From CBDUQN01 sp965369375 (GTDB taxonomy: Bacteria; Krumholzibacteriota; Krumholzibacteriia; Krumholzibacteriales; Krumholzibacteriaceae), in contig CBDUQN010000056.1 of NCBI GenBank assembly GCA_965369375.1, positions 1-21,049 of the forward strand: a stretch of 21,049 bases of DNA, given 5' to 3'. Positions 14,164 to 21,049 of this stretch are shown in pieces (the stretch's first letter is position 1; the number at the start of each line of letters is the position of its first letter). The notes under the pieces were generated by a model. That model had not been told where the DNA came from. It was given only the letters and a program-made list of their open reading frames with translations, and did no database searches. Made by a program: the position numbers and the translations under genes.

Positions 14164-14180
14164 GGCCGTGTTTCACGGCC
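14164..14180 (+). promoter_or_regulatory. Perfect hairpin directly before the S4 ribosome binding site
   Basis: GGCCGTG at 14164-14170 pairs perfectly with CACGGCC at 14174-14180 around a TTT loop. The rpsD Shine-Dalgarno site (GGAGGT 14184-14189) begins 3 nt after the stem. In E. coli S4 is the autogenous repressor of the alpha operon, although it binds the S13 leader there. A stem this close to the S4 start could affect ribosome access. The function is inferred, and no U-run supports termination. Confidence 0.45.
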
Positions 14181-14197
14181 CTGGGAGGTAAGAATCA

Positions 14198-14827
14198 GTG
14201 GCGAGATATACGGGTTCAAAATGCAAGCTCTGCCGCAGAGAAGCAACGAAACTCTTTCTCAAGGGTGACCGGTGCTACTCGGAACGCTGTGCCCTCGAAA
14301 AACGGAACTATCCGCCGGGCGAACATGGGCGTTCACGGTTCAGCCGCAGAAGCGGATACCGTGTGCAGCTGAGGGAAAAACAGAAGCTCCGCCGCATGTA
14401 TCAGATCCTCGAACGGCAGTTCAGAAACTACTTCAAACGGGCTGAACGTATGAAGGGTATCACCGGTGACAATCTGCTCAGGCTTCTCGAGCAGAGACTC
14501 GACAACATGGTGTACCGGATGGGATTCGCTCCCTCGAGAGCGACTGCGCGCCAGTTGATCCTCCACAATCATTTCGAGGTCAACGGAAAGCGGGTAAATA
14601 TCCCCTCGTACCAGGTCAGCGCGGGCGATCGGATCGCACCGAGGGAAAAGAGCAAGAATTTGCTCGTTATCGATGAGAGTCTGAAGAGTTACGGAGGCCG
14701 CGGCACGGTTCCCTACATTTCCGTCGATGTCACCAAGAAAGAAGGTGTCTACGCGGAGGAACCGACGCGCGATGTAATACCGGTACCGATCGAAGAGAAT
14801 TTGATCGTAGAGCTTTACTCGAAGTAA
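14198..14827 (+). CDS. rpsD: 30S ribosomal protein S4, zinc form
   Basis: S4 nucleates 30S body assembly and contributes to accuracy. The start is GTG 14198, 8 nt after GGAGGT 14184-14189, giving 209 aa. It opens MARYTGSKCKLCRREATKLF. Cys9, Cys12, Cys26 and Cys31 form the zinc site found in many bacterial S4 proteins and missing from E. coli. The S4 RNA-binding domain is at about residues 98-160, with LLRLLEQRLDNMVYRMGFA and the motif QLILHNHFEVNGKRVNIPSY. The C-terminus has PVPIEENLIVELYSK. Confidence 0.97.
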   Translation: MARYTGSKCKLCRREATKLFLKGDRCYSERCALEKRNYPPGEHGRSRFSRRSGYRVQLREKQKLRRMYQILERQFRNYFKRAERMKGITGDNLLRLLEQRLDNMVYRMGFAPSRATARQLILHNHFEVNGKRVNIPSYQVSAGDRIAPREKSKNLLVIDESLKSYGGRGTVPYISVDVTKKEGVYAEEPTRDVIPVPIEENLIVELYSK

Positions 14828-14844
14828 CGCATGAGATGTGTTAC
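14824..14844 (+). promoter_or_regulatory. Hairpin at the S4-rpoA junction
   Basis: GTAACGC 14824-14830, which contains the rpsD stop, can pair with GTGTTAC 14838-14844 over 7 bp including one G-U, with the loop ATGAGAT. No T-run follows and the rpoA SD (AAGGAGG 14854-14860) is left free. It may protect or separate message segments, but the support is only the predicted stem. Confidence 0.3.
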
Positions 14845-14869
14845 GGACCATGCAAGGAGGAACGCATAG

Positions 14870-15871
14870 ATGAAGTGGCGTAACCTTTTGATGCCAAAAG
14901 AGATTCAGATGGACGAAGCCAGTGCGACTGCAATGTTCGGGCGCTTCAAGATAGAACCGCTCGAGCGCGGCTTCGGTAATACGATCGGCAATGCGATCCG
15001 CCGCACGTTACTGTCGTCGATACAGGGCGCAGCGGTAACGGCGGTAAAGATCGGCAGCGTTCTTCACGAGTTCGGGGTGATCAAGGGTGTCAAGGAGGAT
15101 GTGACCGACATCGTGCTCAATCTCAAACAGATGATCATGAATATGCACAGCGATGAGCCGAAGTTTCTCATCCTCGAAGTGGATAAGAAGGGCGAGATCA
15201 CCGCAGCGGATATCACGGAAGACGCCGACATCGAGATACTCAACAAGGATCTCGTGATCGCTACCTGCACACAGAAGACCAAGTTGAAAATTCAGATCCT
15301 GGTCGGACACGGACGCGGGTACGTGCCCGCCGAAATGCACAATCTCGACAACTTCGACATCGGACTCATACCGATCGATTCGAACTTCAGCCCCGTAACC
15401 AAGGTGAACTATAACGTAAAGGATACGAGGGTCGGCCAGCGAACCGACTACGATTCACTCACACTCGATATAGAGACGGATAGGAGCGTGACGCCCGAGG
15501 ACGCCCTGGGATACGCGGCGAAGATTCTAAAGGATCATATGCTGCTCTTCATCCACTTCGAGGAAGAACCGGAAGAGGAGGAAGAAGAGCAGATCGACGA
15601 GGAATTCGAGCGGATGAAGGAACTTCTCGGCCGCAGCGTCGAGGAGCTCGAGCTATCGGTGCGTTCTTCGAATTGCCTCAAAGCTGCGAATATCAAAACG
15701 CTTGGCGATCTCGTGCTAAAAACCGAGGGTGACATGTTAAAGTATCGCAACTTCGGGCGCAAGAGCCTCAAGGAGATAGTGGAAATTCTCGAGGGGATGG
15801 GTCTTCATCTCGGAATGGACACTGAAGCGCTCTTGAGCGGTGAGAAGACTGAGAAAGAGGAGAAATCGTAA
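14870..15871 (+). CDS. rpoA: DNA-directed RNA polymerase subunit alpha
   Basis: Alpha dimerises to start RNA polymerase assembly and contacts UP elements and activators. It is 333 aa, with ATG 14870 after AAGGAGG 14854-14860. The NTD (to about residue 230) shows FGRFKIEPLERGFGNTIGNA and RRTLLSSIQG. An acidic linker (EEEPEEEEEEQIDEEF) follows. The CTD from about 250 has LGRSVEELELSVRSSNCLKA and YRNFGRKSLKEI. Arg265, Asn268, Cys269, Gly296, Lys298, Ser299 and Glu302 match the E. coli UP-element contacts, in the same numbering. Its stop overlaps the rplQ start (TAATG). Confidence 0.97.
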   Translation: MKWRNLLMPKEIQMDEASATAMFGRFKIEPLERGFGNTIGNAIRRTLLSSIQGAAVTAVKIGSVLHEFGVIKGVKEDVTDIVLNLKQMIMNMHSDEPKFLILEVDKKGEITAADITEDADIEILNKDLVIATCTQKTKLKIQILVGHGRGYVPAEMHNLDNFDIGLIPIDSNFSPVTKVNYNVKDTRVGQRTDYDSLTLDIETDRSVTPEDALGYAAKILKDHMLLFIHFEEEPEEEEEEQIDEEFERMKELLGRSVEELELSVRSSNCLKAANIKTLGDLVLKTEGDMLKYRNFGRKSLKEIVEILEGMGLHLGMDTEALLSGEKTEKEEKS

Positions 15872-16464
15872 TGCGGCACAGGCATGCTGGGAGAAAACTG
15901 GGTAGAACAGCCTCGCACCGCAAGGCCATGCTGAAAAACATGGTCACATCGCTCTTCGCGCACGAGCGGATAAAGACGACTGATGAGAAGGCAAAAGAGG
16001 CGAGAAGGGTTGCGGAGCGGATGATTACCTTCGCGAGGCGTGGAGATCTCTCCGCGAGGCGTCACGTCGCAAAGACCGTTCGTGATCCGGAAATTTTGAA
16101 GAAACTATTCGACGACATCGCACCTCGTTACGCCGAGCGCCCCGGCGGCTATACCCGGATCCTCAAGCTCGGCGTGAGGCGCGGCGACGGTGCGCGCACC
16201 GCCATGCTCGAGCTCGTCGGGAAAGACGAAGAGGGAAGAAAGAAAAAGAAGAAGCAGCGGAAAAAATACCGCAAGCTAGAGATCCCGAAGAGCCCGATCG
16301 CAATAGCCAGGGAGAAGGCCGATCAAGAGGCGAAGGCCGCCGAGGAAGCCGCCGCAGAAGCGGCCGAGGCTCCGGCCGAAGAAGAGAAGAAAGAGGCTGC
16401 TCCGAAGAAGGGCGAAAAGAAAGCATCCGCTGACTCCGGGCCCGGTAAAAAGGAAAAAAAGTAA
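15871..16464 (+). CDS. rplQ: 50S ribosomal protein L17 with a long charged tail
   Basis: L17 lies near the tunnel exit. ATG 15871 shares one base with the rpoA stop. The first 115-120 residues are canonical: MRHRHAGRKLGRTASHRKAM, then TSLFAHERIKTTDEKAKEAR and GGYTRILKLGVRRGDGA. Most bacterial L17 proteins stop there. This one continues to 197 aa with a basic stretch (RKKKKKQRKKYRKL), then an Ala/Glu-rich, probably helical run and a Lys-rich end. Long L17 tails occur in some lineages. No terminator is seen in the 36 bp before the next gene. Confidence 0.96.
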   Translation: MRHRHAGRKLGRTASHRKAMLKNMVTSLFAHERIKTTDEKAKEARRVAERMITFARRGDLSARRHVAKTVRDPEILKKLFDDIAPRYAERPGGYTRILKLGVRRGDGARTAMLELVGKDEEGRKKKKKQRKKYRKLEIPKSPIAIAREKADQEAKAAEEAAAEAAEAPAEEEKKEAAPKKGEKKASADSGPGKKEKK

Positions 16465-16500
16465 TACCACTGCAAAAACCCCCAACGGCAAGATTGAATC

Positions 16501-17424
16501 TTGGTTCTCACTGAAGTAATCCTTCCTGTCTTTTTCGTCGTTTTCCTCGGATTTCTTCTGCGAAAATTCGGCAAGCTCGACGAGCACGTCTTATCCCGCA
16601 CCCAGCTCTACGTTCTTACCCCGGCGCTCGTTTTCATGGCGATAGCCGATGCGGAGCTCGAGACGGCGCTCATCTTCAGAATATTTTTCTTCGCCGCATC
16701 GGCAGCAGCTATCATGCTCGTCATATCGCAGGGCATCGGATTCGCCCTGCGGCGCGAGCGGGACGAGCGGCAGGCCCTCTCATTGGCTTCCGTTTTCATG
16801 AACGCCGGCTATTACGGCATTCCCGTCTGTCTCCTTGCTTTCGGAGAGACCGGAATGACGTACGCGATGATATTCGTGGTTGCGACGGCTACCCTTCAGG
16901 CGACGCTCGGGATATTCCTCGCGAGCGCAGGCACGAGAAAAGCCTCCGAGGCGCTTGTGAACGTCTTAAGGGTGCCGATCATATATGCGATCGTCCTGGG
17001 CCGCGTTCTCGCGCATATCAACGCCCTGCCTCCGGAACCGTTCATGAAGATGATTACCTTGCTCGGCCGGTCCGCCATTCCTTTTGGTCTCCTGCTCCTC
17101 GGCATGCAGCTCGAGAGAATCCTCTACGATAGCCGGCGGGGGGAGCGCCGAGCCGCACGCCGCGATCTCGCGAGCGGACTTACAGCCGCTGCGTTTCGGA
17201 TACTCGGCGGTTTTGCCGTTGGCGTGCTGATCGTGAGGCTCTTCGATTTCAACCCCCTCCTCGAGAAGGTTTTGATAGTAGAGTTATCAATGCCGACCGC
17301 CGTGGCCGCCGTCGTGTACGCCACGGAATTCGATTGCCGGCCGAGACTTGTTACGATCGCCATAATGGCTTCTACACTCGTAAGCGTAATCAGTGTTACA
17401 CTGGTGCTCGCGTATCTCGGGTAG
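16501..17424 (+). CDS. AEC-family (auxin efflux carrier-like) permease
   Basis: The 307-aa product is an integral membrane protein with about 9-10 hydrophobic segments. It opens LTEVILPVFFVVFLGFLLRK, as AEC proteins do. Family-like features are the N-terminal TPALVF segment near residues 40-45, the conserved NAGYYGIPVCLLAFG around 101-115, and GRSAIPFGLLLLGMQL near 188-203 in the second half. Members export or import carboxylates such as malate, and are carriers related to plant PIN. The start is TTG 16501, with no good SD. It precedes genes for a 2-hydroxyacid oxidase-like complex, which suggests a carboxylate substrate, but this is inferred from context. Confidence 0.85.
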   Translation: MVLTEVILPVFFVVFLGFLLRKFGKLDEHVLSRTQLYVLTPALVFMAIADAELETALIFRIFFFAASAAAIMLVISQGIGFALRRERDERQALSLASVFMNAGYYGIPVCLLAFGETGMTYAMIFVVATATLQATLGIFLASAGTRKASEALVNVLRVPIIYAIVLGRVLAHINALPPEPFMKMITLLGRSAIPFGLLLLGMQLERILYDSRRGERRAARRDLASGLTAAAFRILGGFAVGVLIVRLFDFNPLLEKVLIVELSMPTAVAAVVYATEFDCRPRLVTIAIMASTLVSVISVTLVLAYLG

Positions 17425-17469
17425 CGCTCGGGAGTAGCGAAGCAAGAGACATGGTTTCGATTGATTGAT

Positions 17470-18930
17470 ATGAAGAAAGAGAAAAGCATGCTTTTTATAC
17501 CGGAGCCCCCGGATGCGGTAACGCGCTTCTTTCATGAATGCGCGCGATTGAAGGGGGAGGGCCTGAACATAAAGGTTGGAATCCTGGAGAGTCCGTACCG
17601 GCCCGGTTTGCGCGTTGGGATTCCCGCCGATATCAGTAAACTCGATAACACATCCCATGAGAATGTCCCCGCCTTTCATGCGGTAGAGGATCTCTCGAAG
17701 GCGCTGAGCGCATTCGCCGGGAAATCACCGTGCAGCGTATTCATCAGTTATGGCCGGATGAGGAGAATTCACGAGATTTCCTCGGCAGATTTACTCGCTG
17801 TTGTCGATGGAGGGGTTCGGCTCGGTGATTTTGTTGCATCGGTCAGGGATGCGGGGCTCTACTTCCCCCTCGAATCGAGCTTTCTCCCCGACGATACGAC
17901 GATAGCGGAGCTGATCATGAGCGGTTCGATCGTGAGCACCGAGGGGCGTTTCGGGCGCCAGCGCGAGTCCGTGCTCTCGGTCGAGCTCATCACCGCCACG
18001 GGAGAAACCGTTCACCAGGGATCGCGGTCCATCAAGGATGTCGGTGGCTATGAGATCATCGGTTTTCTCATGGGTGCGGGAGGTTCCTGCGGGATGATTT
18101 CAAAGATTACGCTGCGGCTCCACCCGCGGCCGCAGTGCGGAGCATTCTTCGCCGGGCGTGGAAATCCCGACACGCTTGAAACGCTCGCCCGCCGTATCCA
18201 CCGGAGCTACAATCCCAGTTTTCTCGATATATTCGAGAGAGAGGCGGCGCATCTCCTGATCGATCGGTGGGGGGGGATCATGAAGGAGATGGGGGAGGTG
18301 CTGCCCGCTTACTTGCAAGACGAATCGTCCGGCGATTGCTTGCTCATCGGTGAACTCCAGGGGCTGGAATCCGTCGTCGAACAGCAGCTGCATAGTCTCG
18401 TTTCGGAAGATACGAAAGGCGAGGCTTCGCTCGTGCTTGTCAAACCATTCCTGCTCGAGGAGCTCCGGCGGTTTCCCGTCTTTGCGGGGGGTGCGCTTGC
18501 CGAAGGAGATTACCTTCATATCTCGTTCGACGGCTCATCGGCGGGGTTCAATGTTCCCGGCTCGCTCATATACAGAAATCTCTACCCCGAGAGAAGCCAC
18601 ATCTATCTTCACTGTGCCGGTGCCCTCCTGTCTTCACCGGATTCGATAGAGGGGATTTGCGATCTGATGAGCCGGGATCCGCAGTCTGAGAATCTGCTGA
18701 AAATCCTCATGGGGCCGGATCTCAGAGTAAGGATCGAGGTTCTGTCGCGTCGGGAGTACGGCCATGAGCGATTTGGAATCCCGCTTCATGATTTCATTAC
18801 CGCCCTCACTTCGATGACAGGCCCCACCCCTGGGCTCTTCGATGAATACTTCCGGCATGCCGCCGCTCAGGATCAGATCACGCGGCGGATTTTTGCCGTC
18901 TTCGATCCACAGCGGATCATGCTTCCCTAG
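17470..18930 (+). CDS. GlcD/GlcE-like FAD-linked oxidase subunit, atypical FAD domain
   Basis: The 486-aa protein resembles FAD-binding subunits of glycolate or D-lactate oxidases (PCMH fold). Evidence is AVVDGGVRLGDFVASVRDAG (from residue 110), RESVLSVELITATGE, KDVGGYEIIGFLMGAGGSCG (from residue 189) and the C-terminal RRIFAVFDPQRIMLP. The length is nearer GlcD (about 500 aa) than GlcE (about 350). The pyrophosphate-binding loop, normally P-R-G-G-G-T/S and about 20 residues around it, is missing: SPCSVFISYGRMRRIHEIS (from residue 86) runs straight on. The GGN-type motif after the second strand is also not recognisable. FAD binding is therefore uncertain. Start ATG 17470 is uncertain; TTG 17461 and ATG 17488 are alternatives. 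Confidence 0.75.
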   Translation: MKKEKSMLFIPEPPDAVTRFFHECARLKGEGLNIKVGILESPYRPGLRVGIPADISKLDNTSHENVPAFHAVEDLSKALSAFAGKSPCSVFISYGRMRRIHEISSADLLAVVDGGVRLGDFVASVRDAGLYFPLESSFLPDDTTIAELIMSGSIVSTEGRFGRQRESVLSVELITATGETVHQGSRSIKDVGGYEIIGFLMGAGGSCGMISKITLRLHPRPQCGAFFAGRGNPDTLETLARRIHRSYNPSFLDIFEREAAHLLIDRWGGIMKEMGEVLPAYLQDESSGDCLLIGELQGLESVVEQQLHSLVSEDTKGEASLVLVKPFLLEELRRFPVFAGGALAEGDYLHISFDGSSAGFNVPGSLIYRNLYPERSHIYLHCAGALLSSPDSIEGICDLMSRDPQSENLLKILMGPDLRVRIEVLSRREYGHERFGIPLHDFITALTSMTGPTPGLFDEYFRHAAAQDQITRRIFAVFDPQRIMLP

Positions 18931-19039
18931 GTTCCACTGCTTTTTAAATAATCGTTTGTTTTTCATTCGGGATTTGAGCACATTAGAGATATAGGCTTAA
19001 GCGAAACAAAACTCCCTATCACCGGTATTACTAACTGTC

Positions 19040-20716
19040 ATGAGCGATAAAAGAGAAGACAACGAGGCTTACGAGAGAGACCTGACCGACGATTTTCTGC
19101 TCTGCAACCGCTGCGGGACATGCCGCTCGGTCTGTCCCCTCTTCAGCGTGCATCGGGAGGAATGGGCCGCGGCGAGGGGCAAGGTCGAGCTTGCCGAGGC
19201 CTTTTTCCGCGGTGAGAAGATAGACACGAAGGCGATGCAGGAGATCTTCGATCTCTGCCTCCACTGCATGGCCTGCGAGGAGAACTGTCCTTCGGGCATG
19301 CGGGCGAACGAAATCGTTATGGCGGTGCGCGCGGAGCTTGCGGACAGGGGTGAGATCTCCCGTGCCAAGCGCATGGCGCTGAAGATGCTCGAGGGCATGG
19401 ACAACAAGTTGTTCTGGGCGATGCGGGCGATCGGTCTTGCGCGCAAGGCGCCCCAGCACGGTTTCGGAGCAAAGAGCCCGCTCCGATTCCTCTTCCCGCT
19501 CCTCGGCTGGCCGCGCGAAAGGTTCGTGCCCCTTCCGAAAGACCGATCCTTCCTGCGATCCGGCAGGGAGATATTCAGGGCGGAAGATCTCGAAGTCGTT
19601 CTTCCCGATCCGGAGGCGATTGCTTCAGGGAAGGGCCTTCCGTTCGGCCCGTTCAATGCAGGGAAGGCAGCCGATCTCGCGAGGCGCGTTATCGAGGCGA
19701 GGGAGCGTAATCTCTCCGCCGGCCGCCGGGCATACTTCTTTGTCGGTCATGCGGTTAATCACTTCTTTCCCGAGGAGGCCGAGGCAGTCGTCATGGTGCT
19801 CAATCTTCTAGGTGTCACCGTGCTCGCCCCGAACAATCAGGTGTGCTGCGGAGCGCCGATCTACTATGCCGGAGATATCGAGGGGGCGCGGAGGGCGGCC
19901 ATGGAGGCGCTCGAAAAGTTCGCCGGCATGCGTTACGACTGGATCGTCACATCGTGCTCATCGGGCGGCCTCATGATGAAAGAAACCTTCCCGAGGCTGC
20001 TCGATCTGAGCGCCGACGGCTACTTCAAGATCGAATGGGACCCCGAGATTGAGACATTCCGCCGGGCGGCCGGCGCGAGTCTCGTGCGCCACGAATACCC
20101 GCGGGCGGCCGATCTGTACAACGAGTATATCGAGGGCAAGGTATATGACATCAACGAGCTCCTCGTCGGCCTGCTCAATCTCCGCGAGGACACCTCGCAT
20201 CTGTTTGAATCGATGTTCGAACGGCCGAGGCATATCGCGGATGAGGAATGGGCCGGCGGAGATATCTCCGGAGATGAGAGCGAGGATAAGGCGGGTAGGA
20301 AGCGCAGCGTTCCTGTTGTGACCTATCACCATCCATGTCACCTCAAGCGTGGTCAGGGCATCGGATGGGAACCCGAGGTCATACTCAAGAAGCTGCCCGG
20401 GCATATGTATGTACGAATGCCGGATGCCGATCGCTGCTGCGGGGGCGGCGGGATGTTCACCTTCTTCAAGAGCGAAGCCTCAGAGGCTGTCGCGCGCAGA
20501 AAGATGGACGGTGTGGCGAAGGCAAAGCCCGATATCGTCGCGACCGCCTGTCCGCTCTGCCGTGTTCAGCTGATGGACATGCTTCACCGCCGCTTCGTCC
20601 TCGAACGTGAGGAAAAGGGCGAGGAGCCGCTGCGTATCCCGGTAAAGACTCCCACAGAGCTCTTTCTCGAGGATACGGCGCCTCTTTTCGGCATCAAATC
20701 CAGGAATAACGATTGA
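19040..20716 (+). CDS. GlcF/HdrD-like iron-sulfur oxidoreductase subunit
   Basis: The 558-aa protein begins with two 4Fe-4S ferredoxin motifs: Cys22, 25, 28, 32 and Cys73, 76, 79, 83. Two CCG (cysteine-rich) domains follow, with CCG at residues 269-271 and 466-468. The second is complete, with His430-His431-Pro-Cys433 before it and a CPLC after it. The first lacks the leading Cys (GHAVNHFF instead) and ends CSSGG. The family passes electrons from flavoprotein oxidases or heterodisulfide reductases to quinones or other carriers. A 25-residue acidic insertion (about 400-425) precedes the second domain. It most likely works with the flavoprotein encoded upstream. ATG 19040 has no clear SD, and the 109-bp spacer has no promoter I would assert. 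Confidence 0.85.
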   Translation: MSDKREDNEAYERDLTDDFLLCNRCGTCRSVCPLFSVHREEWAAARGKVELAEAFFRGEKIDTKAMQEIFDLCLHCMACEENCPSGMRANEIVMAVRAELADRGEISRAKRMALKMLEGMDNKLFWAMRAIGLARKAPQHGFGAKSPLRFLFPLLGWPRERFVPLPKDRSFLRSGREIFRAEDLEVVLPDPEAIASGKGLPFGPFNAGKAADLARRVIEARERNLSAGRRAYFFVGHAVNHFFPEEAEAVVMVLNLLGVTVLAPNNQVCCGAPIYYAGDIEGARRAAMEALEKFAGMRYDWIVTSCSSGGLMMKETFPRLLDLSADGYFKIEWDPEIETFRRAAGASLVRHEYPRAADLYNEYIEGKVYDINELLVGLLNLREDTSHLFESMFERPRHIADEEWAGGDISGDESEDKAGRKRSVPVVTYHHPCHLKRGQGIGWEPEVILKKLPGHMYVRMPDADRCCGGGGMFTFFKSEASEAVARRKMDGVAKAKPDIVATACPLCRVQLMDMLHRRFVLEREEKGEEPLRIPVKTPTELFLEDTAPLFGIKSRNND

Positions 20717-20750
20717 GATTGCCGCCCGCTGGAGGCTGTACATTTGGCCG

Positions 20751-20779
20751 TTGACATCGGGCGAGCGGATGACTATTAT
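20751..20779 (+). promoter_or_regulatory. Sigma70-type promoter for tRNA-Asn
   Basis: A perfect -35 hexamer TTGACA (20751-20756) and a -10 hexamer TATTAT (20774-20779, five of six consensus bases) are separated by exactly 17 bp. Transcription would start near 20786, about 54 nt before the mature tRNA, leaving a leader for RNase P to remove. It lies 35 bp after the upstream oxidoreductase gene, so the tRNA is probably expressed independently of it. Confidence 0.75.
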
Positions 20780-20839
20780 TTGAATTCGGCGAGGCCACGA
20801 GCCTTCGCCCAAGTCTTTAAAATTACATACGATTACTGC

Positions 20840-20915
20840 TCCTCAGTAGCTCAATCGGTAGAGCATCCGGCTGTTAACCGGAGGGTTGTAGGTTCAAGTC
20901 CTACCTGGGGAGCCA
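20840..20915 (+). tRNA. tRNA-Asn (anticodon GUU)
   Basis: A complete 76-nt cloverleaf with encoded CCA (20913-20915). Acceptor TCCTCAG pairs with CTGGGGA, with one G-U. The D arm is GCTCAATCGGTAGAGC, and the anticodon stem TCCGG/CCGGA encloses CTGTTAA with GTT at 20873-20875. The variable loop is GGGTT, and the T arm GTAGG-TTCAAGT-CCTAC is perfect. The discriminator base is G73, as expected for tRNA-Asn. A run of seven T follows at 20918-20924. Confidence 0.97.
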
Positions 20916-20958
20916 GATTTTTTTATCCGAGTCAAAACCTACCGCGTGGTTAACAGGA

Positions 20959-20990
20959 GCCCTGGAGAGTCGCTTCTCCGGGGCGTTTCT
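20959..20990 (+). terminator. Rho-independent terminator after tRNA-Asn
   Basis: GCCCTGGAGA 20959-20968 pairs with TCTCCGGGGC 20975-20984 over 10 bp (one G-U) around the loop GTCGCT, followed by the T-rich GTTTCTAT. It would end the tRNA-Asn transcript about 45 nt after the CCA. The remaining bases to the window end show no gene or clear signal. Confidence 0.75.
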
Positions 20991-21049
20991 ATACCCCTAA
21001 TACATATAAGGATTTACACCCTCCCTACGATCACGCCCGACTCTCTGTT

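Noticed and set aside
16490..16502. Inverted repeat AAGATTGAATCTT at the permease start
   Set aside because: Short, with a 1-nt centre and no related copies. It could be an operator but the evidence is too thin.
18931..19039. Promoter before the GlcF-like gene
   Set aside because: TTGAGC with a 17-bp spacer has only a poor -10 (TTAAGC), so I would not assert it.
20744..20953. Open frame of 69 codons across the tRNA-Asn gene
   Set aside because: It is the translation of the tRNA (SVAQSVEHPAVNRRVVGSSP), a known spurious ORF type.
20948..20956. GGTTAACAG downstream of tRNA-Asn, reverse complement of its anticodon loop region
   Set aside because: Nine bases around a GTTAAC palindrome, in the wrong orientation for an att direct repeat and with no integrase nearby.

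Overview
This window is a near-complete bacterial ribosomal-protein superoperon, all on the + strand. It opens with the last 17 codons of an EF-Tu gene (tuf) and runs through the classical S10, spc and alpha gene order without a break: rpsJ-rplC-rplD-rplW-rplB-rpsS-rplV-rpsC-rplP-rpmC-rpsQ, rplN-rplX-rplE-rpsZ-rpsH-rplF-rplR-rpsE-rpmD-rplO-secY, then adk-map-infA-rpmJ-rpsM-rpsK-rpsD-rpoA-rplQ. No expected member is missing. The 37-codon rpmJ (L36) is present and intact. Most spacers are 2-90 bp and most genes have a readable Shine-Dalgarno site, so the block looks like one long, translationally coupled transcription unit.

The organism is a bacterium of moderately high GC. The order, the zinc forms of S14, L36 and S4, the zinc-LID adenylate kinase and an L24 with two CxxC pairs show a lineage that keeps cysteine-rich ribosomal proteins. 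Several proteins carry low-complexity additions: a KKGN tandem repeat inside L18, an RTDR repeat at the start of S5, and long charged tails on L17, L30, L15, S5 and L29. Five TTG and five GTG starts occur among highly expressed genes. I cannot name the phylum from the sequence. A poorly sampled or uncultured lineage is plausible, but that is inference.

Downstream of rplQ (from about 16.5 kb) the content changes to metabolism on the same strand: an AEC-family (auxin efflux carrier-like) permease, a GlcD/GlcE-like FAD-linked oxidase subunit whose FAD pyrophosphate loop seems to be missing, and a GlcF/HdrD-like iron-sulfur protein with two 4Fe-4S motifs and CCG domains. Together they suggest a 2-hydroxyacid (glycolate- or lactate-like) oxidation module with its own carboxylate permease. 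The substrate is not shown by the sequence. The window ends with an independent tRNA-Asn(GUU) gene that has a near-consensus sigma70-type promoter and a Rho-independent terminator.

I found no CRISPR array, insertion sequence, prophage or defence system. The points worth a second look are the 12-nt coding repeats in adjacent rplR and rpsE, several strong intercistronic hairpins (notably L2/S19, L18/S5 and one directly before the S4 ribosome binding site), and the atypical flavoprotein. No stretch longer than 300 bases lacks a gene.
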